Positions 42,754 through 51,002 of a DNA stretch of 64,000 bases are shown here, in pieces. Location of the stretch: the NCBI RefSeq assembly GCF_024721175.1, contig NZ_CP099400.1, positions 338,073 through 402,072 on the forward strand, read 5' to 3'. A program made the position numbers and the translations under genes. Position 1 is the stretch's first letter. Each line of letters opens with the position of its first letter. The stretch is from Rhizobium sp. Pop5 (GTDB taxonomy: Bacteria; Pseudomonadota; Alphaproteobacteria; Rhizobiales; Rhizobiaceae). The notes under the pieces were generated by a model. That model did no database searches and was not told where the DNA came from. It saw only the letters and a program-made list of their open reading frames with translations.

Positions 42754-44012
42754 GACTGGGCTCCTCTCAACGTGTTGACCGCACGCATGCCGAGCTGGAT
42801 GTACTGGCCTGAAATATCGACTTCCAGGCCGGGCACGATCACCCTGACGACCGAGGCCGGCAGTGCCGCATGCGCAAACGGCACGACGACGATCTGCTCG
42901 ATGCCGTTCGCCGTCAGCCGGTCGGCTACATGGCGGATGGAGTCCTGTATCGTCGCCGGGCGGCGATGGTGGGCCTGGAAGGCGCGCATCCGGCCGTCGC
43001 CCTCGCAGAGCTCGACAACCTGCTGCATCGCCGCACTTTGGTCGAGCCGCTGATAGATCCGCGGCGAGAAATCGTCGCGGCTGCCGGCAATCGCGGTCAG
43101 CCGGCTCTGCGCCGCTTCGGTGATGGCGCGCAGCGCGGCGCGAACGGGATCGGGATGGCAGCCGCAGCCGCCGCAAACATACGACCAGCGCGCATCGACA
43201 CGGTCGGAAAGATTTCCAGGCATGATCACTGCGAGAAAAGCGGGAATGCCGATATCCGTCGTCATGTCGAGGAGCAGCAGCCGCATGCCGGCGCGCGCGA
43301 TCCGATCGATCATGATGTCGATGACCGCATCGTCGAAGGAGGCGGGGTCGATGCGACTCTCCTTCAGGCTTTCAGGCGATTTCAATTGGGTCAAGGCCCA
43401 GGCGTCGCGCTCCACCAGTTCGCAAAGCCCATGCAACACCGCCTCGGAGGGCGTGTTGCCGGAGGCAAGCCCGTCGCTCGACTGCTCGAAGCCCGGCGGC
43501 CTCTCGCCGCGATGGTCGAGACCGACGAGCCACCAGGGCACGAAAACGCTGTTGCCGGAAAGGATGTCGAGGCCGGAGCACCAGGGGATAGGGTGACTGC
43601 CGATCTCGTCCGGCGCGCAGCGTGCCACACTGTCCAGATCGATCATGGCAGCGCGCTCCGCCCGCATGCTCTCAACCGTCGCCAGCGTCAGGTCGGACGG
43701 CGGAATTTCCGCGATCCGTGTCTCGATTGCCTCCATGGCCGCCGAGGTCATGGCGGCATCATTGTCGATGCCTTTGCCCTGAAAGACCGAGAGCGTATGG
43801 CTGTTCGGCCGCGTCGCGAAGGCGACCGGAATGTTCAGGACATCGAGCGCGGTCAGCAGGCCGACGCGCGTAACGCCGAATTCACGCAGGTGCGGCCTGA
43901 TCGCTGCCAAGGTCTGAGCCGGCGTGACCGCGCGGTCATGATATTCGCTGACGCCGGCCGATGATCGTTTGAGGTCACCGGCAAGCGTCTCAAGATCGGC
44001 GAAAGCGGACAT
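42750..44012 (-). CDS. YcaO-domain ATP-dependent cyclodehydratase/thioamidase
   Basis: A 420-aa YcaO protein. The family's ATP-binding elements are visible (SAAMEAIETR, then SGNTPSEAVLHGLCELVERDAW and RAALRAITEAAQSRL). YcaO enzymes phosphorylate a peptide backbone amide oxygen, leading to azolines or, with TfuA and sulfide, thioamides. There is no E1-like or dehydrogenase gene nearby, which favours thioamidation over azole formation. It lies 12 bp downstream of a 47-aa peptide gene. AAGGACGAG is its ribosome site. Confidence 0.92.
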   Translation of the reverse strand: MSAFADLETLAGDLKRSSAGVSEYHDRAVTPAQTLAAIRPHLREFGVTRVGLLTALDVLNIPVAFATRPNSHTLSVFQGKGIDNDAAMTSAAMEAIETRIAEIPPSDLTLATVESMRAERAAMIDLDSVARCAPDEIGSHPIPWCSGLDILSGNSVFVPWWLVGLDHRGERPPGFEQSSDGLASGNTPSEAVLHGLCELVERDAWALTQLKSPESLKESRIDPASFDDAVIDIMIDRIARAGMRLLLLDMTTDIGIPAFLAVIMPGNLSDRVDARWSYVCGGCGCHPDPVRAALRAITEAAQSRLTAIAGSRDDFSPRIYQRLDQSAAMQQVVELCEGDGRMRAFQAHHRRPATIQDSIRHVADRLTANGIEQIVVVPFAHAALPASVVRVIVPGLEVDISGQYIQLGMRAVNTLRGAQS

Positions 44013-44024
44013 GCAATCTCGTCC

Positions 44025-44168
44025 TTAGCGGAATTTCAGAGCATGCGTCAGGTTTTCGAGGGCGTTAGGAGCGATGCTCAGTTCGTCCTGCTTCATTGCC
44101 GCCTTGGCTGCGGCCGAGAAGCGCGGCTGGGAGAGAATTGCTGCGTTGGTTTCAACACTGGTCTTCAT
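44025..44168 (-). CDS. 47-aa candidate RiPP precursor peptide
   Basis: A short ORF immediately upstream of ycaO, beginning MKTSVETNAAILSQPRFSAA and ending ENLTHALKFR. It has a good ribosome site (GGAGATGG, four to five bases before the ATG), and codon use matches its neighbours. It contains no Cys, so azole chemistry on Cys is excluded; Ser, Thr or backbone thioamide chemistry remain possible. Its size and place directly before YcaO-TfuA are what one expects of a precursor. An Ala/Lys-rich helical middle (FSAAAKAAMKQDEL) may be the leader and the C-terminal ~17 residues the core. Confidence 0.7.
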   Translation of the reverse strand: MKTSVETNAAILSQPRFSAAAKAAMKQDELSIAPNALENLTHALKFR

Positions 44169-44187
44169 TTTCCATCTCCAATAGACA

Positions 44188-44204
44188 GGCGGCGGGACGC
44201 CGCC
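44188..44204. promoter_or_regulatory. GC-rich hairpin ahead of the precursor gene
   Basis: GGCGGCG and CGCCGCC form a 7-bp stem around a three-base loop, about 20 bp upstream of the candidate precursor start. No T tract follows on the gene strand, so it may serve as a 5' stabiliser or processing site that lets the precursor transcript outnumber the regulator transcript. Confidence 0.45.
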
Positions 44205-44272
44205 GTTAGCCGTTGGAGAGGATCATCCCCTGCGTCATTTAAGCGTTACAGGCTTAGTTAAAATGCAATGGA

Positions 44273-46225
44273 TCAAGGAAGTCCGGCCAGTTGCAGGCCA
44301 TGAATCAGCGCTTCCGTGTACCGGGGATGGCGATCCGGGACGAAATGCCGAATATCCTCACTGCGGAAATCGGGGAAGTTTTCCAGAACGATCTTCGTGT
44401 AGCTTTCCGCCTTTTTCATATCCCCTGCCATGGCATGGGCGGCGGCGAGCAATCGAGCGGTCGCCTGCTTGGACTTTACCGGCTCAAGCGCCTCGATCGT
44501 TTTTCCATAGTCTTCGCGGTCGAAATGAATGCCGCCCAGATTCCAGTAGTAATAGTCTGGCGGCAGCGGATTCAATCTGAAAGCGGCTTGGTTCAGCTCA
44601 AGCGCCTTGTCGAAATCGCCATTGTGGCACAGAGCGTCGGCATAGTCCGCAAGGATATCCGCATCGTTGGGGTTGAGGTCCTGAGCCTGCTGAAAATATT
44701 CCAGGCTTTCGTCGAAACGGCGGCGGTAAAGCGCGACGAAGCCGAGCTCGCGATAGGCCCGGCCACTGTTCGGATCAGTTTGCTGTGCCAGCCGAGCAGC
44801 CCCATTCGCCTCCTGGAGCAACTCCGTATCCTGCATGCCGCGGATCAGCCATTCCATGCCGAGCGCGCGTGAGACTCCGGCATGGGCCGCCGAGAAATGC
44901 TCATAACGGTTGAGCGAGGATTTGAACCATTTGCGTGCCTGACGCAGGTGCTGCAGATCTGTCCGGGAGATCAGCCGCTTGCCTTCCAGGTAGAGACGAT
45001 AGGCTGAGGCCGGCGCATCACCGATCGGCATCGCCAGCTCGTGGCGCTCGATCGTATCGGCGAGCGAGGAGACGATCCGCCGCGTCAGATGCGCAAAGGA
45101 TTCGCTGATCTTCTGCATCACCAGCGGCAATTCCAGCGCCCAGATCACCTCCGAGGTTGTCGTCCGTGTCAGGCGGCAGGTCGCATAGACATCCTCGTCG
45201 CGACCCTGAATGGTGACGTAGACTGCGTAGTCGAAGCTGAGATCCAGCGGGCCGGGTACGGCGCGCGAGGGATCGACCGAGCGGCTGAGGATCTCCAAGC
45301 TCGTATGCGCCGCAATCACCTTGAAGCCGCGCTGCTGGCTCAACCCGATGGTGACGTCTTCGAGAAGCGCTCTGCCGACGCGCTCCATCAGCGGATCGGT
45401 GAAGATGCTTTCTGGCGGCAGGATGATGATGCGCGGCTGGCCGAGCATGTCGGCGAACATGCCGGGCGCCGCGGGACGCTCCGCAGCGGCAGCCTGCGCA
45501 GCCGGGATCAGGCCGAGTTCGCGGGCGAGCGCCGTGGTGCTTTCTTCCGGCTCGGTATCGAAATCGTCCTTGAGCTGGCTCTTGCACTTCAGATACGCCT
45601 GACGCGCCGCAGCCGGGTCGTGCATCCTGACATGAAGGCGCATCAAGGCGCGATAGGCGGTCTCGCTGGCGGGGTCGAGTTCCAGCAGACGCTTTGCAAG
45701 CGCGACCTGCTCTTCATCCGACCTGTCTTCCGATGTCTCGACCAGTCGGGTGAGATGGGTCGAGCGTAACTCGTCGATACGCTGACGCTCGAAGGTCAGC
45801 CAGTCCTCCGCACCCTGCGTCGGCGACTTGGCGCCTTCCAGCAATTCGCCGTTGAGGATTTCGCTGTCTTCGGGCGCGAGCGGCCCTTTCTGCTTCAGGA
45901 TGCGGACGTCGACTTCCCAGCCGTCCGCAAGCCCGATATGGGTTCTGGTGGTGGCGAGGAGCGGCGGAAGGTCGGCGGGGATGCTCTGTTCGATGCGCGC
46001 GAGCAGCTGGCGGAGGCTCCCTGCCCGCTTTTCCGGAAGCTCCGATTGCCAGAGCTGCCGCCTGATCGTTTCGCGGTCGAGTTCGAGATTGGCTTCTGCG
46101 GCGAGCATGGCGAGGAGAAAATAAGACTTCTCCGGCAAGGGGAGCTCTCTCCCTGCCGCCATCAATCGCGGTCTTCCGAGCAGGCAGAGCCTGTTCGTCG
46201 ATACCTCTCCCGATGTCCCTTGCAT
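44273..46225 (-). CDS. SARP/BTAD-type regulator with TPR repeats
   Basis: A protein of about 650 aa. An OmpR-like winged DNA-binding part (residues ~8-90; KSYFLLAMLAAEANLELDRE) is followed by a bacterial transcriptional activator domain (~95-235; RLLELDPASETAYRALMRLH), a TolB-N-like domain (~250-390; LLEDVTIGLSQQRGFKVIAAH), and TPR repeats to the end (LGFVALYRRRFDESLEYFQ). SARP-type proteins often switch on secondary metabolite clusters. It precedes the precursor-YcaO-TfuA genes on the same strand with ~100 bp between. ATG 46225 is preferred to an upstream GTG. Confidence 0.8.
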   Translation of the reverse strand: MQGTSGEVSTNRLCLLGRPRLMAAGRELPLPEKSYFLLAMLAAEANLELDRETIRRQLWQSELPEKRAGSLRQLLARIEQSIPADLPPLLATTRTHIGLADGWEVDVRILKQKGPLAPEDSEILNGELLEGAKSPTQGAEDWLTFERQRIDELRSTHLTRLVETSEDRSDEEQVALAKRLLELDPASETAYRALMRLHVRMHDPAAARQAYLKCKSQLKDDFDTEPEESTTALARELGLIPAAQAAAAERPAAPGMFADMLGQPRIIILPPESIFTDPLMERVGRALLEDVTIGLSQQRGFKVIAAHTSLEILSRSVDPSRAVPGPLDLSFDYAVYVTIQGRDEDVYATCRLTRTTTSEVIWALELPLVMQKISESFAHLTRRIVSSLADTIERHELAMPIGDAPASAYRLYLEGKRLISRTDLQHLRQARKWFKSSLNRYEHFSAAHAGVSRALGMEWLIRGMQDTELLQEANGAARLAQQTDPNSGRAYRELGFVALYRRRFDESLEYFQQAQDLNPNDADILADYADALCHNGDFDKALELNQAAFRLNPLPPDYYYWNLGGIHFDREDYGKTIEALEPVKSKQATARLLAAAHAMAGDMKKAESYTKIVLENFPDFRSEDIRHFVPDRHPRYTEALIHGLQLAGLP

Positions 46226-46494
46226 CTCGCTTCTCACCCCTGAAGCCACGGCGCGCTGACGCGCCGGCCGGTTAATAGCATGTTAGAGCTATAAGAGCGT
46301 CTCGCATAGCGGCTTTGCTATAAAAATGAGAAATTTCATCGAATAATTGCATCTTCTCATGCCATCTGTGGAGGAAAATGCTTTATCGACACTTGATGCG
46401 CGCTGTGCGAGGTGCCTCATTCTGGCGCATTACTTCTCTTCAAGCCGGCGATCGCCGTCGGCGAAGGTCGAAAATCAGTTCGGCAGCCAAGGCA

Positions 46495-47394
46495 TCATAG
46501 CGCCTGGGCGATCCGTTTTGCGCTTGCTTCCATTGTGATCGCAGCCTCGACGAAATCCAATCCGATATCGAGCACCGGCGCGCTGTGCGTCAGCCAGCCG
46601 ACAGAAATGAGGTCGACGCCTGATGCCGCGATCGCGGTGGCGGTTGTTGGGGTGACACGGCCGGATGCTTCGGTGATGGCGCGGCCGGCGACAATCGCAA
46701 CGGCTTCGCGAAGCTGGTCCGGCGTCATGTTGTCGAGCAGGACGGCATCGACGCCGACCTCCATCGCCTCACGCAACTGATCGAGCGTATCGACCTCGAC
46801 CTCGATCTTTACCATATGGCCGACGCCGGCCCGCGCCCGGCGGATTGCCTCGGCGATGCCACCGGCGATAGCGACGTGGTTGTCCTTGATCAGCACCGCG
46901 TCATAGAGCGCGAAACGGTGGTTCATGCCGCCGCCGGCCCGCACCGCATATTTTTCCAGCGCCCTGAGCCCCGGTGTCGTTTTGCGCGTGCAGGCGACGG
47001 ACGCTTTGGTGCCACTGATGGTGGCCGCAATCTCAGACGTAACGGTTGCAATGCCCGAGAGGTGGCCGAGAAAATTCAGCGCGGTGCGCTCGGCGGTAAG
47101 CAGCCCGCGCGAGGGACCTTCGATGGTGGCGATCACATCGCCAGGCTTGACTGCATCGCCGTCCTTGAGATGGCGGCGCATGACGATTTCGGGATCGACG
47201 AGGGAAAAGGCGAGTTGGGCCGCATCGAGGCCGGCGATCACCCCCGGCTGCCGGGCGGCCATCACTACTGTCGAGCGATGATGCTCCGGAATGACCGATG
47301 CCGAGGTAATGTCGCCGGCAAGGCCGAGATCTTCGAGAAGGGCTGCGCGCACCAGAGGTTCGACGATCAGGCGCGGAAGAGGGACGAGGTTCAT
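46495..47394 (-). CDS. nadC: Nicotinate-nucleotide pyrophosphorylase (carboxylating)
   Basis: A 299-aa quinolinate phosphoribosyltransferase, which makes nicotinate mononucleotide from quinolinate and PRPP. Motifs include ACTRKTTPGLRALEKYAVRAGGG (the last part split here as KYAVRAGGG), HRFALYDAVLIKDNH and VEVEVDTLDQLREA. The ATG at 47394 lies one base beyond the nadB stop, with AAGGAG inside nadB, so coupling is expected. It is third gene of nadA-nadB-nadC. Confidence 0.93.
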   Translation of the reverse strand: MNLVPLPRLIVEPLVRAALLEDLGLAGDITSASVIPEHHRSTVVMAARQPGVIAGLDAAQLAFSLVDPEIVMRRHLKDGDAVKPGDVIATIEGPSRGLLTAERTALNFLGHLSGIATVTSEIAATISGTKASVACTRKTTPGLRALEKYAVRAGGGMNHRFALYDAVLIKDNHVAIAGGIAEAIRRARAGVGHMVKIEVEVDTLDQLREAMEVGVDAVLLDNMTPDQLREAVAIVAGRAITEASGRVTPTTATAIAASGVDLISVGWLTHSAPVLDIGLDFVEAAITMEASAKRIAQAL

Positions 47395-47395
47395 C

Positions 47396-48937
47396 TCAGG
47401 CACTCCTTGCAAGCGAATAGGGAGATGTTGCGCGGGCGATCTCCAGCGCTTGGGAAAGGTTCATCTGTCGCCGGCCTGCATTGGCAAGTTTCAGCGGGAA
47501 ATCGGTGCGGGCATGGGCACCACGCGATTCCATCCGCAAGCTGGCAAAAACGGCGATCAGCAGCGCGACGATGGCAGGATCGGCGGCGGCACCGTCGCCT
47601 TCGGCAAGCGGCAACAGTGAGGCGATCGCTCCCTGCAAGGCGCCGGCGTTGCGCAGCACGCCGAGATGGCGCGAGACGATTGGCCGGATGAGTGATGCAT
47701 CGGCCGGCGCCGGCAGCTTCCCGGCGATAGTGCAGCCGGCACCACTTGCCGGCGCGCCGGAGATGTCGCGCGCCGCCCGCATGCCCATTACGGCCGCTTC
47801 CAGCAGCGAGTTGCTCGCGAGCCGATTTGCACCGTGCAGACCCGTCGACGCCGCTTCCCCGGCCACCCAGAGACCGGGCACCGAGCTGCGGCCGTTCGCA
47901 TCCGTCGCAACACCGCCCATGTGGTAATGAACGGCCGGGCGCACAGGGATGAGGTCTGTCGCCGGATCGATGCCCGCCTCGCCGCACAGGGCAGCGATGA
48001 CGGGGAAGCGCGCAGCGAACCGACTACCGAGAGCGTCGCGGGCATCGAGGAAGACCTTGCCGCCACGGGCGATCTCGGCGCTGATCGCCCGCGCCACCAC
48101 GTCACGCGGCGCAAGTTCGGCGCCTGTTATGCGGGCCATGAAGCGTTCGCCCTTTTCGTTGAGGAGGAAAGCCCCCTCCCCGCGCACCGCCTCGCTGACG
48201 AGCGCCAGCGGCCGGCGGCGTGAATCGAGCGCTGTCGGATGGAACTGCACAAACTCCATATCGGCGAGAACGGCACCCGCTCTTGCCGCAAGCGCGATCC
48301 CCTGGCCGAAATTGCCCATCGGATTGGTGGTCGCATCATAAAGCCCGCCGATGCCGCCGGTGGCGAGCACCACCCTCGATGTCCGAAGGACGGCGGCGCC
48401 GCTCGCGGTCGCGCAATGCAGGCCCGCCACACGCTTGCCGTTCATCAGAATCCGCCGGGCCTCGAAGCCTTCGAGAACGGTGATCGAAGGCGTTTGTATC
48501 ACCGCCCGCACGAGTGCGGCGATGATCGCCGCGCCGGAGCCGTCGCCTTCGGCATGGACGATGCGGTGGCGGCTATGGGCGGCTTCAAGCCCGAGCGAAA
48601 GCTCGCCCGCGGCATTCCTGTCGAAACGCACGCCGGCCTGTTCGAGCGCGGCAATCGCCGCCGGTGCTTCGGCGATAATGCCGGCGGCGACCGCCGGGTC
48701 GCAGAGACCGTCGCCGGCGGCAAGCGTGTCGGCAAGATGCAGTTCGGCGCGGTCGTCCACGCCCATGCTGGCGGCGATGCCGCCTTGTGCCCATGCGCTC
48801 GACGTTTCCGCGCCGAGTGCTGCGCGGGTCACGATGACGGAAGGCTCGGGCGCGAGTGTCAGGGCGGTCATAAGTCCGGCGAGGCCGCTGCCGACGATGA
48901 CGGTGCGCCCTGCCAACTGTTCGAGGATCTCGGTCAT
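47396..48937 (-). CDS. nadB: L-aspartate oxidase
   Basis: A 513-aa flavoprotein that oxidises L-aspartate to iminoaspartate for NAD synthesis. It shows the FAD motif VIVGSGLAGL near residue 13, AWAQGGIAASMG, the HRIVHAEGDGSGAAI region, and FVQFHPTAL with MGGVATDANGRSSVPGLWVA near the active site. The start overlaps the nadA stop (ATGA). Upstream in-frame extension lies inside nadA and is rejected. Confidence 0.94.
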   Translation of the reverse strand: MTEILEQLAGRTVIVGSGLAGLMTALTLAPEPSVIVTRAALGAETSSAWAQGGIAASMGVDDRAELHLADTLAAGDGLCDPAVAAGIIAEAPAAIAALEQAGVRFDRNAAGELSLGLEAAHSRHRIVHAEGDGSGAAIIAALVRAVIQTPSITVLEGFEARRILMNGKRVAGLHCATASGAAVLRTSRVVLATGGIGGLYDATTNPMGNFGQGIALAARAGAVLADMEFVQFHPTALDSRRRPLALVSEAVRGEGAFLLNEKGERFMARITGAELAPRDVVARAISAEIARGGKVFLDARDALGSRFAARFPVIAALCGEAGIDPATDLIPVRPAVHYHMGGVATDANGRSSVPGLWVAGEAASTGLHGANRLASNSLLEAAVMGMRAARDISGAPASGAGCTIAGKLPAPADASLIRPIVSRHLGVLRNAGALQGAIASLLPLAEGDGAAADPAIVALLIAVFASLRMESRGAHARTDFPLKLANAGRRQMNLSQALEIARATSPYSLARSA

Positions 48938-49905
48938 ATCGCGAGCATCCTTTCGACAGCGCGGCGTGCGGCAACGGCGATCGCGGGGTCGACAGTGACC
49001 TCGTGACGGTTTTCTTCGAGCGCGGCACGGATATTGGCGAGCGTAATCCGCTTCATATGCGGGCAGAGATTGCAGGGCCGAATGAACTCGACCTCGGGAT
49101 GGTGCACGGCGACATTGTCGCTCATCGAACACTCAGTGAGCAGCACGACCCGCGCCGGCTTTTGCTTGCCGACGTAGTCGGACATTACGGCGGTCGAGCC
49201 GGCGAAATCGGCTTCCGCCACCACGTCAGGCGGACATTCCGGATGCGCGAGCACCGTCACGCCGGGATGGTTTTCGCGCAGCTGGCGCACATCGTCTGCG
49301 GTGAAGAGTTCATGCACCTCGCAATGTCCATGCCAGGCGATGATCTCGACATCGGTTTCGCGGGCGACGTTGCGCGCCAGATATTCGTCCGGGATCATCA
49401 GTACTTTCGGGACACCAAGCGATTCAACAACCTGCTTGGCATTACCCGAGGTGCAGCAGATGTCGGAGGCAGCCTTCACCGCGGCTGACGTATTGACGTA
49501 GGTGATGACGGGTACGCCGGGATGGGCCTGGCGCAACAGCGCTATGTCTTCAGGCGTGATCAGATCCGCCAGCGAGCAGCCGGCGCCGAGATCGGGGATC
49601 AGCACCGTCTTCTCGGGGTTCAGAAGTTTGGCTGTCTCTGCCATGAAATGCACCCCGGCAAGCACGATCACATCGGCGTCGACTTCGATCGCCTTGCGGG
49701 CGAGCGCCAGACTGTCGCCGACGATATCGGCCACGCCATGGAAGATCTCCGGCGTCTGGTAGTTATGCGCGAGAATGACAGCATTGCGGCGACGCTTAAG
49801 CTCGAGGATCGCATCGACGTCGTTCGCGAACATCATCCATTCGGCTTTCGGGATGACGCGGCTGACGCGGTCGTAGAGCGAGGATGCGGAAACAGCGTGA
49901 TTCAT
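48934..49905 (-). CDS. nadA: Quinolinate synthase A
   Basis: A 323-aa protein that condenses iminoaspartate with dihydroxyacetone phosphate. Three Cys that hold the 4Fe-4S cluster are seen in GAGCSLADL, DICCTSGNA and RPCNLCPHMK. ILAHNYQTPEIF and HPECPPDV are family motifs. ATG 49905 is chosen because AAGGAG lies eight bases upstream; a longer in-frame start would place the coding region over the promoter and operator. It is the first gene of the operon, controlled by the adjacent NrtR. Confidence 0.94.
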   Translation of the reverse strand: MNHAVSASSLYDRVSRVIPKAEWMMFANDVDAILELKRRRNAVILAHNYQTPEIFHGVADIVGDSLALARKAIEVDADVIVLAGVHFMAETAKLLNPEKTVLIPDLGAGCSLADLITPEDIALLRQAHPGVPVITYVNTSAAVKAASDICCTSGNAKQVVESLGVPKVLMIPDEYLARNVARETDVEIIAWHGHCEVHELFTADDVRQLRENHPGVTVLAHPECPPDVVAEADFAGSTAVMSDYVGKQKPARVVLLTECSMSDNVAVHHPEVEFIRPCNLCPHMKRITLANIRAALEENRHEVTVDPAIAVAARRAVERMLAI

Positions 49906-49919
49906 GACCGGCTCCTTAT

Positions 49920-49938
49920 TATGCTCGATTTGAGCATA
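49920..49938. promoter_or_regulatory. NrtR operator 1 (downstream of start site)
   Basis: TATGCTC and GAGCATA form a perfect 7-bp dyad with a 5-bp spacer, located between the -10 box and the nadA ribosome site. It shares the half-site GAGCATA(T) with operator 2. Confidence 0.65.
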
Positions 49939-49949
49939 TCGTGTGCAAA

Positions 49950-49978
49950 GAGATATTCTCATGGTGAGCATATGTCAA
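49950..49978 (-). promoter_or_regulatory. nadA promoter overlapping NrtR operator 2
   Basis: On the minus strand TTGACA, 17 bases, then TATCTC gives a good sigma70-type promoter for nadABC. The spacer contains ATATTCTC-N5-GAGCATAT (49953-49973), a dyad with one mismatch and the same half-site as operator 1. A regulator bound here would block RNA polymerase. NrtR is encoded immediately upstream and binds palindromes in nad promoters in other bacteria. Confidence 0.65.
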
Positions 49979-50871
49979 TTGCGAGAGAGCGGTAATTTCG
50001 TTCCTGCGAGCGCGCGTTCTTCGAGCACCGTGTGGCGGAAGCGGAAGAGCTTGGCCGGCCGGCCGCCGGTTTCACTTTCCGTTCCGCCAGTTTCCTCGAC
50101 CAGCTCCTGCTGTTCGATCAGGCGGCGGAAATTCTGCTTGTGCAATGTCAGCCCGGCGAGTGCTTCTATGGTGCGCTGGAGCCTCAGCAGCGTGAAACTG
50201 TCAGGCATCAGTTCGAAGACCACGGGACGATATTTGATCTTGGCGCGCAGCCTTGCAATGCCGGTTGCCAGAATACGGCGGTGATCGGCAAACATGGCGC
50301 GGCCGAGATTGGCTTCCGCTGCGCATCCCGCTTCGGCCACGAGCCTTGCTTCGTAGAGCAGTTCATAGCGTTGCAGCGCCAGATCCTCGTTCCAGCCACC
50401 GCCGTCGAGGCCGAAGGTGAAATCCGCCCGGCGATGCCGGTGGTCGCGCCGCGCCGGATCGGCATCGGCCCAGTTCCTGAGGCGCGTCATGACCTCCTCG
50501 AGCACAGCCGGCCGGCCCTCCCGATGATCTTCCCAGGGGAAATATTCGTACCAGCCGTGCCATCCCGGCCGGCCGGCGCCCGACTGCTCGTTGACGAGGC
50601 CGAGATAGCTGATCGAGATCGTCCGCCCGCCTGGGATGTCGTTGTTTCGGTCGCGGTCGGCGAAGGTATAGAGCTGTTCGAGATAGCCGACCGGATGCTC
50701 GGTCTGCTCCTGCACCCATTCGCGCAGGCCGGATTGCAGCGTGCGATGCCCCATTTCGAAGGGGCCTGATGGCAGCGCATCGCCGGACCGAATGGTCATG
50801 ACACGCGGCTCATCACCCGTCACCGCGACGAGCACCGCAATCAATTCCGCATGCGCAAAGCCGATTGTCAC
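49975..50871 (-). CDS. nrtR: NrtR, Nudix-related regulator of NAD synthesis
   Basis: A protein of about 298 aa. The N-terminal Nudix-like domain (AVLVAVTGDEPRVMT, EQTEHPVGYLEQLYTFADRD) binds ADP-ribose in the family but usually lacks the full Nudix catalytic box, as here. The C-terminal winged helix (DSFTLLRLQRTIEALAGLTL, KQNFRRLIEQ) binds DNA. GTG 50871 is favoured; the frame stays open to 50976. It lies directly upstream of the nad promoter with operator 2 touching its 3' end, so it likely represses nadABC when NAD is plentiful. Confidence 0.85.
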   Translation of the reverse strand: MTIGFAHAELIAVLVAVTGDEPRVMTIRSGDALPSGPFEMGHRTLQSGLREWVQEQTEHPVGYLEQLYTFADRDRNNDIPGGRTISISYLGLVNEQSGAGRPGWHGWYEYFPWEDHREGRPAVLEEVMTRLRNWADADPARRDHRHRRADFTFGLDGGGWNEDLALQRYELLYEARLVAEAGCAAEANLGRAMFADHRRILATGIARLRAKIKYRPVVFELMPDSFTLLRLQRTIEALAGLTLHKQNFRRLIEQQELVEETGGTESETGGRPAKLFRFRHTVLEERALAGTKLPLSRN

Positions 50872-51002
50872 AGGGGGGCCGAATACTCCGTTTCGAATGA
50901 ATCGAGCAGAGTCATTCCTGACACAGGCCTGGGCGGAATCAATGGAGGAGAAGCGCCAACGCGGCGCTTCCCACATGATGGAGGCACTCAGCGTAGTTGC
51001 GC

